A program made the translations under genes and the position numbers. A stretch of 64,000 nt of DNA from Actinomadura hallensis (GTDB lineage Bacteria > Actinomycetota > Actinomycetes > Streptosporangiales > Streptosporangiaceae): NCBI RefSeq assembly GCF_006716765.1, contig NZ_VFPO01000001.1:1612001-1676000 (forward strand), read 5' to 3'. Positions 25,124 to 38,498 of this stretch are shown in pieces. The stretch's first letter is position 1; every line of letters begins with the position of its first letter. The notes beneath the pieces are model-generated. The model did no database searches, was not told where the DNA came from, and saw only the letters and a list, made by a program, of their open reading frames with translations.

Positions 25124-26032
25124 TTATGCGGCTTGGGTGGACGGTAGCAGACGGTCTGTGTGGTGTTGGTGCTCCCATTCGATGGGGGTGAGGTAGCCCA
25201 GGGCGGAGTGCAGCCGTCGCCGGTTGTACCAGGTTTCGATCCAGCGGAAGATCTCGCGGCGGGCTTCGGCCCGGGTGGAGAACACCCGGCGGTGCACCAG
25301 TTCTTTCTTCAGCGTGGCGAACCAGCTTTCGGCGGCGGCGTTATCCCAGCACACGCCGGTGCGGCCCATCGACTGCAGCAGGCCGAGAGATTCGCACAGC
25401 TGCGCGAAGGCGGCCGAGGTGTACTGGCAGCCGCGGTCGGTGTGGAAGATCACCTGGTGCACGGCCTGGGCCCCGCCGCGGGTCGCGACCGCGGCGGTGA
25501 GCGCATCGGCGACCAACTCGGTGCGCAGGTGGTCGGCCATCGCGTAGCCGATGCAGCGGCGTGAGCCTAGGTCGAGCACGGTGGCCAGGTAAAGCCACCC
25601 CTCGCGGGTCGGAATGTAGGTGATGTCGCCCGCCCAGGCCATATCCGGCGCCTGGGGCTGGAAGTCCCCGTCCAACCGGTCCGGGATGGGGGTGGGCTGT
25701 TGATCGGGGATCGTGGTGCGGCACCGCCGCTTCGGCGGCTGCCCGACGATGTCGTGCTCGCGCATCAGCCGCTCCACCCGCTTGTGGTTGACGATCCGGC
25801 CACGCCGGCGCAGCTCCGCGGTCACGCGCGGGGAACCGTAGGTGCCACTGGACTCGGCATGGATCTGGCGGATCAACTCGACCAGCTCCGCGTCGGCCGG
25901 CTCGGCCGGCCCGGCATAGCGGCGCCGACACCACTCGTAGTACGCCGAGGGTGACACCCCGGCGGCCTGGCACGCGGCCGCTACCGGGAAACCATCGGCC
26001 TTCTGGGAGTCGACGAAGCGGTAGCGGGTCAC
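25124..26032 (-). CDS. IS3-family transposase OrfB (DDE integrase)
   Basis: 302 residues. HTH_21 region near the N-terminus (SSGTYGSPRVTAELRRRG), then an rve integrase core: first Asp in AWAGDITYIP, second in VIFHTDRGCQYTS, Glu in AAESWFATLKKE. C-terminal YNRRRLHSALGYLTP is typical. GTG start at 26032 overlaps the orfA stop (GTGA) and lies in the -1 frame relative to orfA, the usual IS3 arrangement, so OrfAB fusion by frameshift or coupled translation is expected. No classical A-rich slippery site is seen. Confidence 0.95.
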   Translation of the reverse strand: MTRYRFVDSQKADGFPVAAACQAAGVSPSAYYEWCRRRYAGPAEPADAELVELIRQIHAESSGTYGSPRVTAELRRRGRIVNHKRVERLMREHDIVGQPPKRRCRTTIPDQQPTPIPDRLDGDFQPQAPDMAWAGDITYIPTREGWLYLATVLDLGSRRCIGYAMADHLRTELVADALTAAVATRGGAQAVHQVIFHTDRGCQYTSAAFAQLCESLGLLQSMGRTGVCWDNAAAESWFATLKKELVHRRVFSTRAEARREIFRWIETWYNRRRLHSALGYLTPIEWEHQHHTDRLLPSTQAA

Positions 26033-26346
26033 TCGGTCGACTCCCTGACCCAGAAGGCCACGGCTCGCTTGAGCAGCTCCCGCTCCATGCGCAGTCGGGC
26101 GTTCTCCCGCTCCAGCTCACGCAGCCGCGCCCGCTCGTCGCTGGTCAGGCCCTCCTGCTCACCCCGGTCGATGCGATCCTGCTTGACCCAGTTGCCGAGC
26201 GTGGAGTCATAGATCCCCAGCTCGCGGGCCACCTCGGCGATCGACTTCCCCGAGGTACGGACCAGCTCAACCGCATCACGTTTGAACTCGTCGGTGAACT
26301 TCCGGCGAGCTCGCTTGGTCGTCGGTCGCTCTCCCACGACGGACAC
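26029..26346 (-). CDS. IS3-family transposase OrfA
   Basis: 105 residues with an N-terminal HTH (FTDEFKRDAVELVRTSGKSIAEVARELGI) and a C-terminal leucine-zipper-like stretch (ARLRELERENARLRMERELL). Ends WVRESTE, overlapping orfB. It binds the IS ends and regulates or fuses to OrfB. Confidence 0.95.
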   Translation of the reverse strand: MSVVGERPTTKRARRKFTDEFKRDAVELVRTSGKSIAEVARELGIYDSTLGNWVKQDRIDRGEQEGLTSDERARLRELERENARLRMERELLKRAVAFWVRESTE

Positions 26347-26390
26347 TCTCTCCTGTCATCTGAAGTGTCCGGTCGACGGGGGGAGGTTCA

Positions 26391-26712
26391 CCCGGGGCTG
26401 TGTTTGACCGAGGCTGTGTCTAACTGGGGCTGTGTTTGACCGAGGCTGTGTCTGACTGGGGCTGTGTCTGACTGGGGCTGTGTCTGACTGAGTCTGCGTC
26501 TGACTGAGCCTGTGTCTGACTGAGCCTGTGTCTGACTGAGCCTGTGTCTGACTGAGCCTGTGTCTGACTGAGCCTGTGTCTGACTGAGCCTGTGTCTGAC
26601 TGAGTCTGCGTCTGACTGACCCGGCCGGCGTTCGATCCCGCGGCGCTCCTGGCCCGGGATTGCCGGGTCAGGAGCGCTGGGTGGGAGCTCCGAGTCAGGA
26701 GCGTCGGGTCGG
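26391..26712. other. 322-bp intergenic region beside the IS
   Basis: Apart from the tandem array, this region holds about 94 bp with two similar GGAGC/CAGGAGCG words near 26667-26704 and no gene. It separates the IS from the formamidase stop. Confidence 0.6.
26395..26618. repeat. 14-copy 16-bp tandem array
   Basis: Fourteen contiguous units of 16 bp; the commonest is AGCCTGTGTCTGACTG (six identical copies, 26507-26602). The first six units (26395-26490) are AGG- or GGG-type variants, and two identical AGTCTGCGTCTGACTG units (26491-26506 and 26603-26618) bracket the six. There are no spacers and the period is not a multiple of three. It starts 5 bp from the IS right end and lies downstream of the formamidase gene. 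No ORF in it is plausible. Confidence 0.95.
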
Positions 26713-27963
26713 TCAGCTCGTCGTCGTGGCGCACTGGCCGCGGTCGACGCGCTGGGGCCCCTCGGCCGTGGGCCGGACGTCGAAGTCGAAGATGCCCGTC
26801 GGCAGGTAGAGCGAGCAGCACGCGTTCGGGATGTCGACGACGCTGCTGAGCCGCCCCTCGATCGGCGCCGCGCACAGCAGCAGGTAGGCCTGCTCGCCCG
26901 TGTACCCGAACTTCTTCAGGTACTCGATGCCGTTCAGCACCGCGTTCCGGTAGGCGAGCGTGGCGTCGAGGTGGAGGTTCGTGTCGGTCTGGTGGTCGAC
27001 GGAGATGCCGATGAACGAGATGAACTCGTCGTAGCGCGGCTCGACGTTCCCCGGCATGAAGATGGGGTTGGTCGACACCCCGTACTTCTCCATGCCGCCC
27101 TTGATCAGGTCGATGTGGAGGTCGATGAACCCGCCCATCTCGATCGCGCCGCAGAAGGTGATCTCGCCGTCGCCCTGGCTGAAGTGCAGGTCGCCGGTGG
27201 ACAGCAGCCCGCCGGACACGTAGACGGGCATGAACACCCGCGAGCCGCGGCTGAAGTTCTTGATGTCCTGGTTGCCGCCGTTCTCGCGGGGCGGGACGGT
27301 GCGGGCGCCCTCACGTCCGATGCGCTCCAGGTCGGAGCCGGTGAGGGTGCCCGCGAGGACCTCCGCCGGCTGCGGCGGCAGGGCCAGCGGCGGGACCTTG
27401 TCCGGGGCCGTGTCGATGAGGGCCTGCTCGCGCCGGTTCCAGCGGGCCAGCATGTCGTGGTCCGGCGCGGTGCCGATCAAGCCGGGGTGCGTGATGCCGG
27501 TGAAGCGGACGCCGGGAATGTGGCGGGACGTCGCTATCTGGCCGTGGAAGTCCCAGATCGCCTTGCACGCGTCCGGGTACCAGTCCGTGAGGAACCCGCC
27601 GCCGTTGCCCTTGGCGAAGATGCCGGTGTAGCCCCAGCCCTGCCCCGCGACGTCGCCGGTCTCCTGCGGGACGGGGCCGATGTCGAGGATGTCGACGACG
27701 AGCAGGTCGCCGGGCTCGGCCCCCTCGACCCCGATCGGGCCGCTCAGCATGTGGTTGACGTTCAGGTTGAGGTCCCGGATGTCGTTCGCCGAGTCGTTGT
27801 TGCCGACCTGGCCGTCCATCCACTCGCGGGACTCGATGCGGACCTCGGACCCCGGCCGCACGGTGACCGCGGGCGGGATGTCGGGATGCCACCGGTTGTG
27901 TCCGGGGACGTCCTGCTCGCGCATCGACTTCGACTGGTCGACCTTGAAAACGACGTCGGGCAT
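26713..27963 (-). CDS. fmdA: formamidase (acetamidase/formamidase family)
   Basis: 416 residues, full length for formamidases, which hydrolyse formamide to formate and ammonia in the cytoplasm. Starts MPDVVFKVDQSKSMREQ, with the conserved HNRWHPDIPP, LNLNVNHMLSGPIGVEGAEPGDLLVVDI, GITHPGLIGTAPDH and FSQGDGEITFCGAIEM segments of the family. It is 33 bp downstream of the FmdB gene and on the same strand, the usual partnership in nitrogen scavenging from amides. The tail ends in TTTS after a normal C-terminus. Confidence 0.95.
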   Translation of the reverse strand: MPDVVFKVDQSKSMREQDVPGHNRWHPDIPPAVTVRPGSEVRIESREWMDGQVGNNDSANDIRDLNLNVNHMLSGPIGVEGAEPGDLLVVDILDIGPVPQETGDVAGQGWGYTGIFAKGNGGGFLTDWYPDACKAIWDFHGQIATSRHIPGVRFTGITHPGLIGTAPDHDMLARWNRREQALIDTAPDKVPPLALPPQPAEVLAGTLTGSDLERIGREGARTVPPRENGGNQDIKNFSRGSRVFMPVYVSGGLLSTGDLHFSQGDGEITFCGAIEMGGFIDLHIDLIKGGMEKYGVSTNPIFMPGNVEPRYDEFISFIGISVDHQTDTNLHLDATLAYRNAVLNGIEYLKKFGYTGEQAYLLLCAAPIEGRLSSVVDIPNACCSLYLPTGIFDFDVRPTAEGPQRVDRGQCATTTS

Positions 27964-27996
27964 ATCTTCCTCCGAAGTGGTGTCGGGCTCACGAGT

Positions 27997-28275
27997 TCAT
28001 GGACGCGGCAGGAGCGCGTGCCGCGGGTCCGCGGGCGGCGCCGCGGACGGGCGCGAAGGAGCCCGCTCGACCACCCGCGGCTCGTCCCGGCTCGCCTCCT
28101 GCGCCTGGAGCGCGCGGGCGATCGGGGCGGGCGTGCGGGCGAGGTGCGGCGCGCTGAAGACCCGGGACGCCTCGCCGCCGCACCCCGCGCAGCTCTCCAC
28201 GGCCGCGGCGGTCCCCATCGGCCGCGAGACGTCGAACGTCCCGCACTCCCCGCAGCGGTACTGGTAGATGGCCAT
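27997..28275 (-). CDS. fmdB: FmdB-type zinc-ribbon protein
   Basis: 92 residues. Begins MAIYQYRCGECGTFDV and has a second CAGC pair, making a four-Cys zinc ribbon of the FmdB regulatory family, followed by a Pro/Ala-rich tail. ATG 28275 has GGAGG at good spacing; a longer start upstream is not needed. First gene of a two-gene unit with formamidase. FmdB was proposed to regulate formamidase expression in Methylophilus; the molecular role is unproven. Confidence 0.92.
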   Translation of the reverse strand: MAIYQYRCGECGTFDVSRPMGTAAAVESCAGCGGEASRVFSAPHLARTPAPIARALQAQEASRDEPRVVERAPSRPSAAPPADPRHALLPRP

Positions 28276-28429
28276 GGCAGCCTCCAATGCATCTGAGGCG
28301 CTCTATTCCGCCGCGCGACCTTGATAAACGAACAGGTCAGGCCAACACCGGGTAAGGACGGCCCGGAGGCCCGGCGGGCGGGACGACGCGGGCCGGGCCG
28401 GTGTCGGCGGGGCGTCGTAGGGTGTGGGC

Positions 28430-28768
28430 ATGTCGCGGCGGCGTTTCGATGAGGCCATGCAGCGCATGCGGAAGACCGACCCGCAGGTGCGGGAGAACGC
28501 GTTCGACTTCCTGCGCGAGCATGCCGACGCATATGTCGAGGAGCTGATCGGGGAGTTCGCGGCGGAGGCGGACGACGACCTGCGCTGCCGGCTGCTGGAG
28601 CTCATCGCGGAGGCCCGGTCCCCGGAGGCGCTGGGCCTGTTCCGCGAGCAGCTGGAGAGCCCGGACGAGTCGCTGCGCTTCTGGGCCGTCCGCGGCCTGG
28701 AGATGCTCGACACCCGCGACGCGGAACAGACCCTCGAACAGGCCCAGGCGGACGGCTGGATCCCCTGA
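28430..28768 (+). CDS. small HEAT-repeat protein
   Basis: 112 residues, almost all helical, with two or three HEAT-like repeats (VRENAFDFLREHADAYVEELIGEF; LRCRLLELIAEARSPEALGLFREQL; LRFWAVRGLEMLDTRDAEQTL). Probably a small protein-protein adaptor. Start taken at ATG 28430; an in-frame GTG two codons earlier is possible. No clear ribosome-binding site. Its stop lies in the first unit of a hairpin repeat. Confidence 0.8.
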   Translation: MSRRRFDEAMQRMRKTDPQVRENAFDFLREHADAYVEELIGEFAAEADDDLRCRLLELIAEARSPEALGLFREQLESPDESLRFWAVRGLEMLDTRDAEQTLEQAQADGWIP

Positions 28769-28834
28769 CCCGAGGGGCACTCTGGATCCCCTGACCCGGG
28801 GGGCGCTCTGGATCTCCTGACCCGAGGGGCGCTA
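28757..28834. terminator. three 26-bp repeats, two with a CCCCT/AGGGG-type hairpin, between convergent genes
   Basis: Units start at 28757, 28783 and 28809 with the core TGGATCCCCTGACCCGAGGGG. Unit 1 can fold as CCCCT-gacccg-AGGGG; units 2 and 3 carry one change each in the arms (a G in the right arm, a T in the left arm). The first unit includes the HEAT gene stop. The set lies between convergent genes and looks like a multiplied bidirectional terminator. Confidence 0.7.
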
Positions 28835-28885
28835 CCGGCGTCCCCCCGGGTCAGGCGGTCCGGACGGTCAGTTCCCTCCGGGCGG

Positions 28886-34360
<5,475 letters not shown>

Positions 34361-34520
34361 CCGACCGAGCCCTTCTCCAGACCAACGTTGCGCACACCGC
34401 GGCACGACGCCCTCGGCAGCTCACACCTTTCCGTCCGCCGCCCGCCGGCGCCATGCCGGACACGACCCATGCTGCGGCGCTCCAGTTGTGGAGATCCTTC
34501 AAAAAGCGTCCCCCGGGCGG

Positions 34521-35387
34521 TCACGCAACGTCACGGCGCATCAGCACCGCGGTGACGATCACGAACACGGCGAGGTAGACGAGCGCGACCGTGACCGCCG
34601 CGCCGCCGCCCAGGTCGTCGACCACGCCGGGGGAGCCGCCGTCCGACACCGAGGCCGCTCCGGCGGCCGTCGCGATGGAGCCCGCGGCGGTCCCCGGCAT
34701 CACGTCCGTGATCGGCGCCAGCCAGTCGAGCAGCGACGAGACGGCGCGCAGCAGGTTCTCCACCGCGAGCGTCCAGACCAGCCCCAGCGCGACGGCGAGC
34801 GCCGGGTTGCGGGTCAGCGTGCCGACGGCCAGGCCGGCGGCGGTCCACAGGGCGAGTATCAACGCGCCCCCGCCCAGGCCGCCGAGGAGATCGCCGGCGG
34901 CCGGCCACACGATCGCCTGCCCCTCGACGGACGCGAGCGACAGGGCGATGCCGAAGTCGACGGCGAACGTCGCGGCCACGAAGGCGGCGACGCAGCCCGC
35001 CAGGGCGGCGAGCGTGCCGCCGAGCACGGAGAGCCGACCCGGGCCCTGGGTGAACGCGGTCTTCCACGTCCCCCACCCGTAGCCGCTGCCCGCGGCCAGC
35101 GCGCCCAGCGCGAACAGGATCGCCCCGCCGAACATCGGCATCCCCTGCACCGCCGCGGCCGGGACGGTCTCCGGCAGGACGTCCCCGAGCAGCCGCCCGG
35201 GATCGACGCCGTCGCTGCCGAACCCGCCGCCGTTCCGGTACGAGAGATAGGGGAACAGGTAGCCGAACGTGATGTTCAGCAGCAGCCACGCCGCGGCCAG
35301 CGTCCACAGGGCGGGCCATCGCCGCAGCCGCAGAACCTCGGCGCGCGCACCGGCGGTCAGCGCGGTCATCGCGGTCATCGCGGTCAT
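34521..35387 (-). CDS. ABC transporter permease (ABC-2 type)
   Basis: 288 residues with about six hydrophobic segments: one near 28-45, a pair near 85-140, and others to the C-terminal LVYLAVFVIVTAVLM. It forms a membrane exporter with the ATPase encoded just upstream. The first ATG (35387) overlaps the ATPase stop (ATGA) and has AGGAGG seven bases upstream. The N-terminus MTAMTAMTA comes from three 9-bp repeats, giving two further in-frame ATGs. Substrate unknown. Confidence 0.9.
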   Translation of the reverse strand: MTAMTAMTALTAGARAEVLRLRRWPALWTLAAAWLLLNITFGYLFPYLSYRNGGGFGSDGVDPGRLLGDVLPETVPAAAVQGMPMFGGAILFALGALAAGSGYGWGTWKTAFTQGPGRLSVLGGTLAALAGCVAAFVAATFAVDFGIALSLASVEGQAIVWPAAGDLLGGLGGGALILALWTAAGLAVGTLTRNPALAVALGLVWTLAVENLLRAVSSLLDWLAPITDVMPGTAAGSIATAAGAASVSDGGSPGVVDDLGGGAAVTVALVYLAVFVIVTAVLMRRDVA

Positions 35388-36313
35388 CGTGCCACCTCCT
35401 CATCGGTGGTCATCTCGAAGAAGACCTCTTCCAGCGAGCGCTCGACCGGGCGGATCTCGTGGACGTCGACGTCCGCCGCCACCAGCGCCCGGGTGATCTC
35501 GGCGGCGCGGCCCGGATCGGCGCGCAGGTGCAGCACGCCGTCGACGGCCGTCACGTGGTCCTCGGTGAGCCGCTTGCTCACGTCCAGCGCGACGCTCACG
35601 GGCTCCGCCCGGACGCGCAGCCCGCCCGCTCCCCGCAGCTCACCGACCGTGGCCTCGGCGACGAGGCGCCCCTTGTTGATCACCCCGACCCGGTCGCACG
35701 TCTCCTCGACCTCGCTCAGCATGTGGCTGGACAGCAGCACCGTGTGCCCGGCGCCGGCCAGTTCCGCCAGTAGCAGCCGCATGTCCCCGACGCCCGCGGG
35801 ATCCAGCCCGTTGGTCGGCTCGTCGAGGATCAGCAGGCCCGGGTCTCCGAGCAGCGCCGCGGCGACCCCCAGCCGCTGCTTCATCCCGAGCGAGTAGGCC
35901 TTGAACGGGTCGCCGGCCCGCGCGGCGAGCCCGGCCCGCTCCAGCGCGCGCTCGACGTCGTCGTCGCCCGTGCCCCGGTAACGGGCCAGCACCCGCAGGT
36001 TGTCGCGCCCGCTGAGGTAGGGGTAGAACCCCGGCCCCTCGACCAGTGCGCCCACGTACCGGTTGACGCCCGCGCTCCCGGCGGGCCGCCCCAGCACCGT
36101 CGCGGACCCGCCGCTCGGCCGGACCAGCCCGAGGATCATGCGCAGCGTGGTCGTCTTCCCGGCGCCGTTCGGCCCCAGGAAGCCGTACACCTCACCGCGC
36201 CGCACGGTGAGGCTCACCCCGTCGACGGCGAGGTGCTCCCCGTACTTCTTCGTCAGTTTTCGGGTGGAAACGGCCACCTCCCGGCGACCGCCCACATCAG
36301 TTGCCTCACTCAT
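35384..36313 (-). CDS. ABC transporter ATP-binding protein
   Basis: 309 residues. Walker A GPNGAGKTT (47-55), signature YSLGMKQRL, Walker B LLILDEPTNGLDP, and H-loop LLSSHML. A C-terminal extension of about 80 residues (VRAEPVSVALDVSKRL... to EVFFEMT) is typical of CcmA/DrrA-type exporters for drugs or small molecules. The start is set by MSEATD at 36313; a longer open frame upstream has no family-like sequence. Coupled to the permease gene by ATGA. Confidence 0.93.
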   Translation of the reverse strand: MSEATDVGGRREVAVSTRKLTKKYGEHLAVDGVSLTVRRGEVYGFLGPNGAGKTTTLRMILGLVRPSGGSATVLGRPAGSAGVNRYVGALVEGPGFYPYLSGRDNLRVLARYRGTGDDDVERALERAGLAARAGDPFKAYSLGMKQRLGVAAALLGDPGLLILDEPTNGLDPAGVGDMRLLLAELAGAGHTVLLSSHMLSEVEETCDRVGVINKGRLVAEATVGELRGAGGLRVRAEPVSVALDVSKRLTEDHVTAVDGVLHLRADPGRAAEITRALVAADVDVHEIRPVERSLEEVFFEMTTDEEVAR

Positions 36314-36372
36314 ACGACGAGCGTCGCCGGTGACCCCACCCGAGGTCGTCCCCCACAAGAAGACACCCGCCC

Positions 36373-36388
36373 TACGCCCCCGGGCGTA
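36373..36388. promoter_or_regulatory. inverted repeat upstream of the ABC transporter genes
   Basis: TACGCCC-CC-GGGCGTA, 7-base arms with a 2-base spacer, 60 bp upstream of the ATPase start. It could be an operator; no adjacent regulator gene identifies a binder. Confidence 0.4.
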
Positions 36389-36498
36389 CATCGGCCGCCT
36401 ACCTTTCCATGATCCCAACGGGTGTCCGGACCGCCGCATCGGGTGCCCCCCGGGCTCGCCGGAGCACGCTGCGCTGGAGGCGCGGCGTGTGAGTCGGG

Positions 36499-37146
36499 TC
36501 AGCTGGTGGCGTCCTCCAGGGGGACGTCGAGCCGGGTCCGCAGCTCCTCGACGGACGTGCCGAACGTCTCCAGCACGCGGACGCTCTCCCCCGAGCGGGA
36601 GACGATCTCGAACACCGCGTGGTCGGTGTAGACGCGGCTGACGCAGCCGACGCCCGTGAGCGGGTACGTGCACGCGGGCACGAGCTTCGGGGCGCCGTCC
36701 TTCGCGAAGAGGCGCATCATGACGAAGACCCGCTTCGCGCCGATCGCCAGGTCCATCGCGCCGCCGACGGCGGGGATCGAGCCGGGCGCGCCGGTGTCCC
36801 AGTTGGCGAGGTCGCCGCCCGCCGAGACCTGGAACGCTCCCATGACGCACACGTCGAGGTGGCCGCCGCGCATCATCGCGAACGAGTCCGCGTGGTGGAA
36901 GTACGCGGCGCCCGGCAGCTCGGTGACGGGCACCTTCCCCGCGTTGGTGAGGTCGGGGTCGATTTCGTCGCCGGTGGCCGCCGGGCCCATGCCCAGCATG
37001 CCGTTCTCGGTGTGCAGGACGACGCCGCTGCCGGCCGGAATGTGGTCGGCGACCCGGGTGGGCTGGCCGATGCCGAGGTTGACGTAGCTGCCCGGCTCGA
37101 TGTCCTTCGCGACCCGGGCGGCGAGCTGGTCGGTGTCGAGTGCCAT
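36499..37146 (-). CDS. 3-oxoacid CoA-transferase subunit B
   Basis: 215 residues. SCOT-type subunit B with VNLGIGQPTRVADHIP and the active-site Glu in HTENGMLGMG, which forms the acyl-CoA intermediate. It transfers CoA between succinate and a 3-oxoacid (acetoacetate or 3-oxoadipate), together with subunit A encoded immediately upstream (TGATG overlap). Without adjacent aromatic genes, acetoacetate use and beta-ketoadipate cleavage cannot be told apart. Confidence 0.94.
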   Translation of the reverse strand: MALDTDQLAARVAKDIEPGSYVNLGIGQPTRVADHIPAGSGVVLHTENGMLGMGPAATGDEIDPDLTNAGKVPVTELPGAAYFHHADSFAMMRGGHLDVCVMGAFQVSAGGDLANWDTGAPGSIPAVGGAMDLAIGAKRVFVMMRLFAKDGAPKLVPACTYPLTGVGCVSRVYTDHAVFEIVSRSGESVRVLETFGTSVEELRTRLDVPLEDATS

Positions 37147-37841
37147 CAGCGGGCCCCCTCCACGGTGTGGCGGCGCGGCTCGCACCGCACCACGCGGTCG
37201 ACGTAGATGCCGGGGGTGACGACGGCCTCCGGGTCGAGCCGACCCGCGTCCACGATCGACGAGACCTGGACGACGGTCGTCGTCGCGGCCGTCGCCATCA
37301 CCGGCCCGAAGTTGCGGGCGGTCTTGCGGTACACCAGGTTGCCCGTCCTGTCGGCGATGTGAGCGGAGATGAGGGCGACGTCCCCCTTGATCGGGTATTC
37401 GAGGACGTACTCGCGTCCGTCGATCGTGCGGGTCTCCTTGCCCTCGGCGAGCGGCGTGCCGACGCCCGTCGGGGAGTAGAACGCGCCGATGCCCGCCCCG
37501 GCCGCCCGCATCCGCTCGGCGAGGTTGCCCTGCGGGACGACCTCCAGCTCGATCTTCCCGCGCCGGTAGAGGTCGTCGAAGACGTAGGAGTCGACCTGCC
37601 GGGGGAACGAGCACACGACCTTGCGCACCTGACCGGCCTTCAGCAGGGCGGCCAGGCCGATGTCGCCGTTGCCGGCGTTGTTGGACACGATGGTGAGGTC
37701 GCCCGCGCCGTGCCGGATCAGCGCGTCGATCAGGTCGAACGGCATGCCCGCGAAGCCGAAGCCGCCGACGAGGACGGTGTCGCCGTCCTCGACGACGCTC
37801 ACCGCCTCGTCGGGCGTGCCGAAGAACTGGGTCCTGCTCAC
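37146..37841 (-). CDS. 3-oxoacid CoA-transferase subunit A
   Basis: 231 residues. Contains the subunit A glycine motif VLVGGFGFAGMPFDLIDAL, SNNAGNGDIGLAALL and PQGNLAERMRAAGAGIGAFYSPTGVGT. GTG start at 37841, overlapped by the stop of a 24-codon upstream ORF (GTGA). Subunit B follows with a one-base overlap. Confidence 0.93.
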   Translation of the reverse strand: MSRTQFFGTPDEAVSVVEDGDTVLVGGFGFAGMPFDLIDALIRHGAGDLTIVSNNAGNGDIGLAALLKAGQVRKVVCSFPRQVDSYVFDDLYRRGKIELEVVPQGNLAERMRAAGAGIGAFYSPTGVGTPLAEGKETRTIDGREYVLEYPIKGDVALISAHIADRTGNLVYRKTARNFGPVMATAATTTVVQVSSIVDAGRLDPEAVVTPGIYVDRVVRCEPRRHTVEGAR

Positions 37842-37912
37842 GCTCTCACCGCCTGGTCCGGTGTTCGCACTGCGGGGGGAAGCGCTTCGGGGAAGCACTG
37901 GGTCCTGCTCAC
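37838..37912 (-). CDS. 24-codon upstream ORF (possible leader peptide) of the CoA-transferase genes
   Basis: GTG start at 37912 preceded by GGAGCGGC; reads MSRTQCFPEALPPAVRTPDQ and four more residues, then TGA overlapping the GTG of subunit A. Its first codons copy those of the real gene (MSRTQFF), because an 18-bp segment is duplicated 71 bp apart (37826-37843 and 37897-37914). The ribosome-binding site here is at least as good as that of the main gene, so the main gene may depend on coupled translation. Whether the peptide is made is unknown. Confidence 0.45.
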   Translation of the reverse strand: MSRTQCFPEALPPAVRTPDQAVRA

Positions 37913-38179
37913 GCCGCTCCTTCCGTGTCGTCGGGCTCGTTCGCCGCCATGCTAGGCGTCGCGGCCGGGGTGATCTCGTCGCGCATCGGCACCCGAAGGT
38001 TCTTGCGACGGTGGTCGCCCGGCCGCCCGGATCGTCGGGAAGCCGGCCATGAGAGCGATGTTCCGTGCACCGCCTCGTTCGCCTCCGGGCGGTCAGCGAT
38101 GACCCCGGTGATAATGATTCGCTTATTCCGAGGGCCATTCTCCGGAAAGCGGGTATTTCTCGCCGGATTCGATTGTGGG

Positions 38180-38488
38180 TCAGGTGAGCGCCACCAGGAC
38201 CGCCACCGCAGCCAGGAGAATTGTCAGGGCCGTCGCCGTCAGGACGGAGGCGGGGTCGGCGGCTCCGGCGCCTTCGGGGAGGCGGTGGAGGCGGGTGCGC
38301 AGGCGCGTCCGGCCGTGGCGGAGCTGGAGGCCCGCGGCGCCGCAGACGACCGCCGCCGCCAGGGCCGCGGCCGCCGCTGACCCGGCGAGCCGCACGCACA
38401 GCAGGCCCGCGGTGATCAGGGCGAGGGTGGTGCGCGCCCACGCCAGCGCCGTCCGCTCGGGCTGCGCGCCCGGGTCCCAGAGCGTCAT
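38180..38488 (-). CDS. DUF202 membrane protein
   Basis: 102 residues with PERTALAWARTTLALITAGLL, the DUF202 hallmark, and three predicted membrane spans. Role unknown. It follows the next entry (same family) by ten bases in an apparent two-gene unit. Confidence 0.88.
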   Translation of the reverse strand: MTLWDPGAQPERTALAWARTTLALITAGLLCVRLAGSAAAAALAAAVVCGAAGLQLRHGRTRLRTRLHRLPEGAGAADPASVLTATALTILLAAVAVLVALT

Positions 38489-38498
38489 CGGCGGGGCC

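Larger units (their letters stand above)
25093..26390 (-). mobile_element. IS3-family insertion sequence
   Basis: About 1.3 kb, with orfA and orfB on the minus strand. Candidate terminal inverted repeats are about 27 bp: the left end from 25093 (TGGAGCTCCCCCCGGC...) and the right end read inward from 26390 (TGAACCTCCCCCCGTC...) agree at about 21 positions. A 3-bp CCC flanks both sides (25090-25092 and 26391-26393), fitting an IS3 target duplication but too short to be proof. Both ORFs are intact and the DDE residues are present, so the element may be active. Confidence 0.85.

Noticed and set aside
26029..26060. Classical A-rich slippery heptamer for IS3 frameshifting
   Set aside because: No A/T-rich slippery sequence is present; coupling by the GTGA overlap is the visible link.
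26395..26618. CRISPR array
   Set aside because: Units are contiguous 16-mers with no spacers and there are no cas genes.
34480..34505. Terminator hairpin with T-run beside the carboxylase promoter
   Set aside because: The CTCCA/TGGAG stem is only five pairs, and the A-run is not placed as a terminator for either neighbouring gene.
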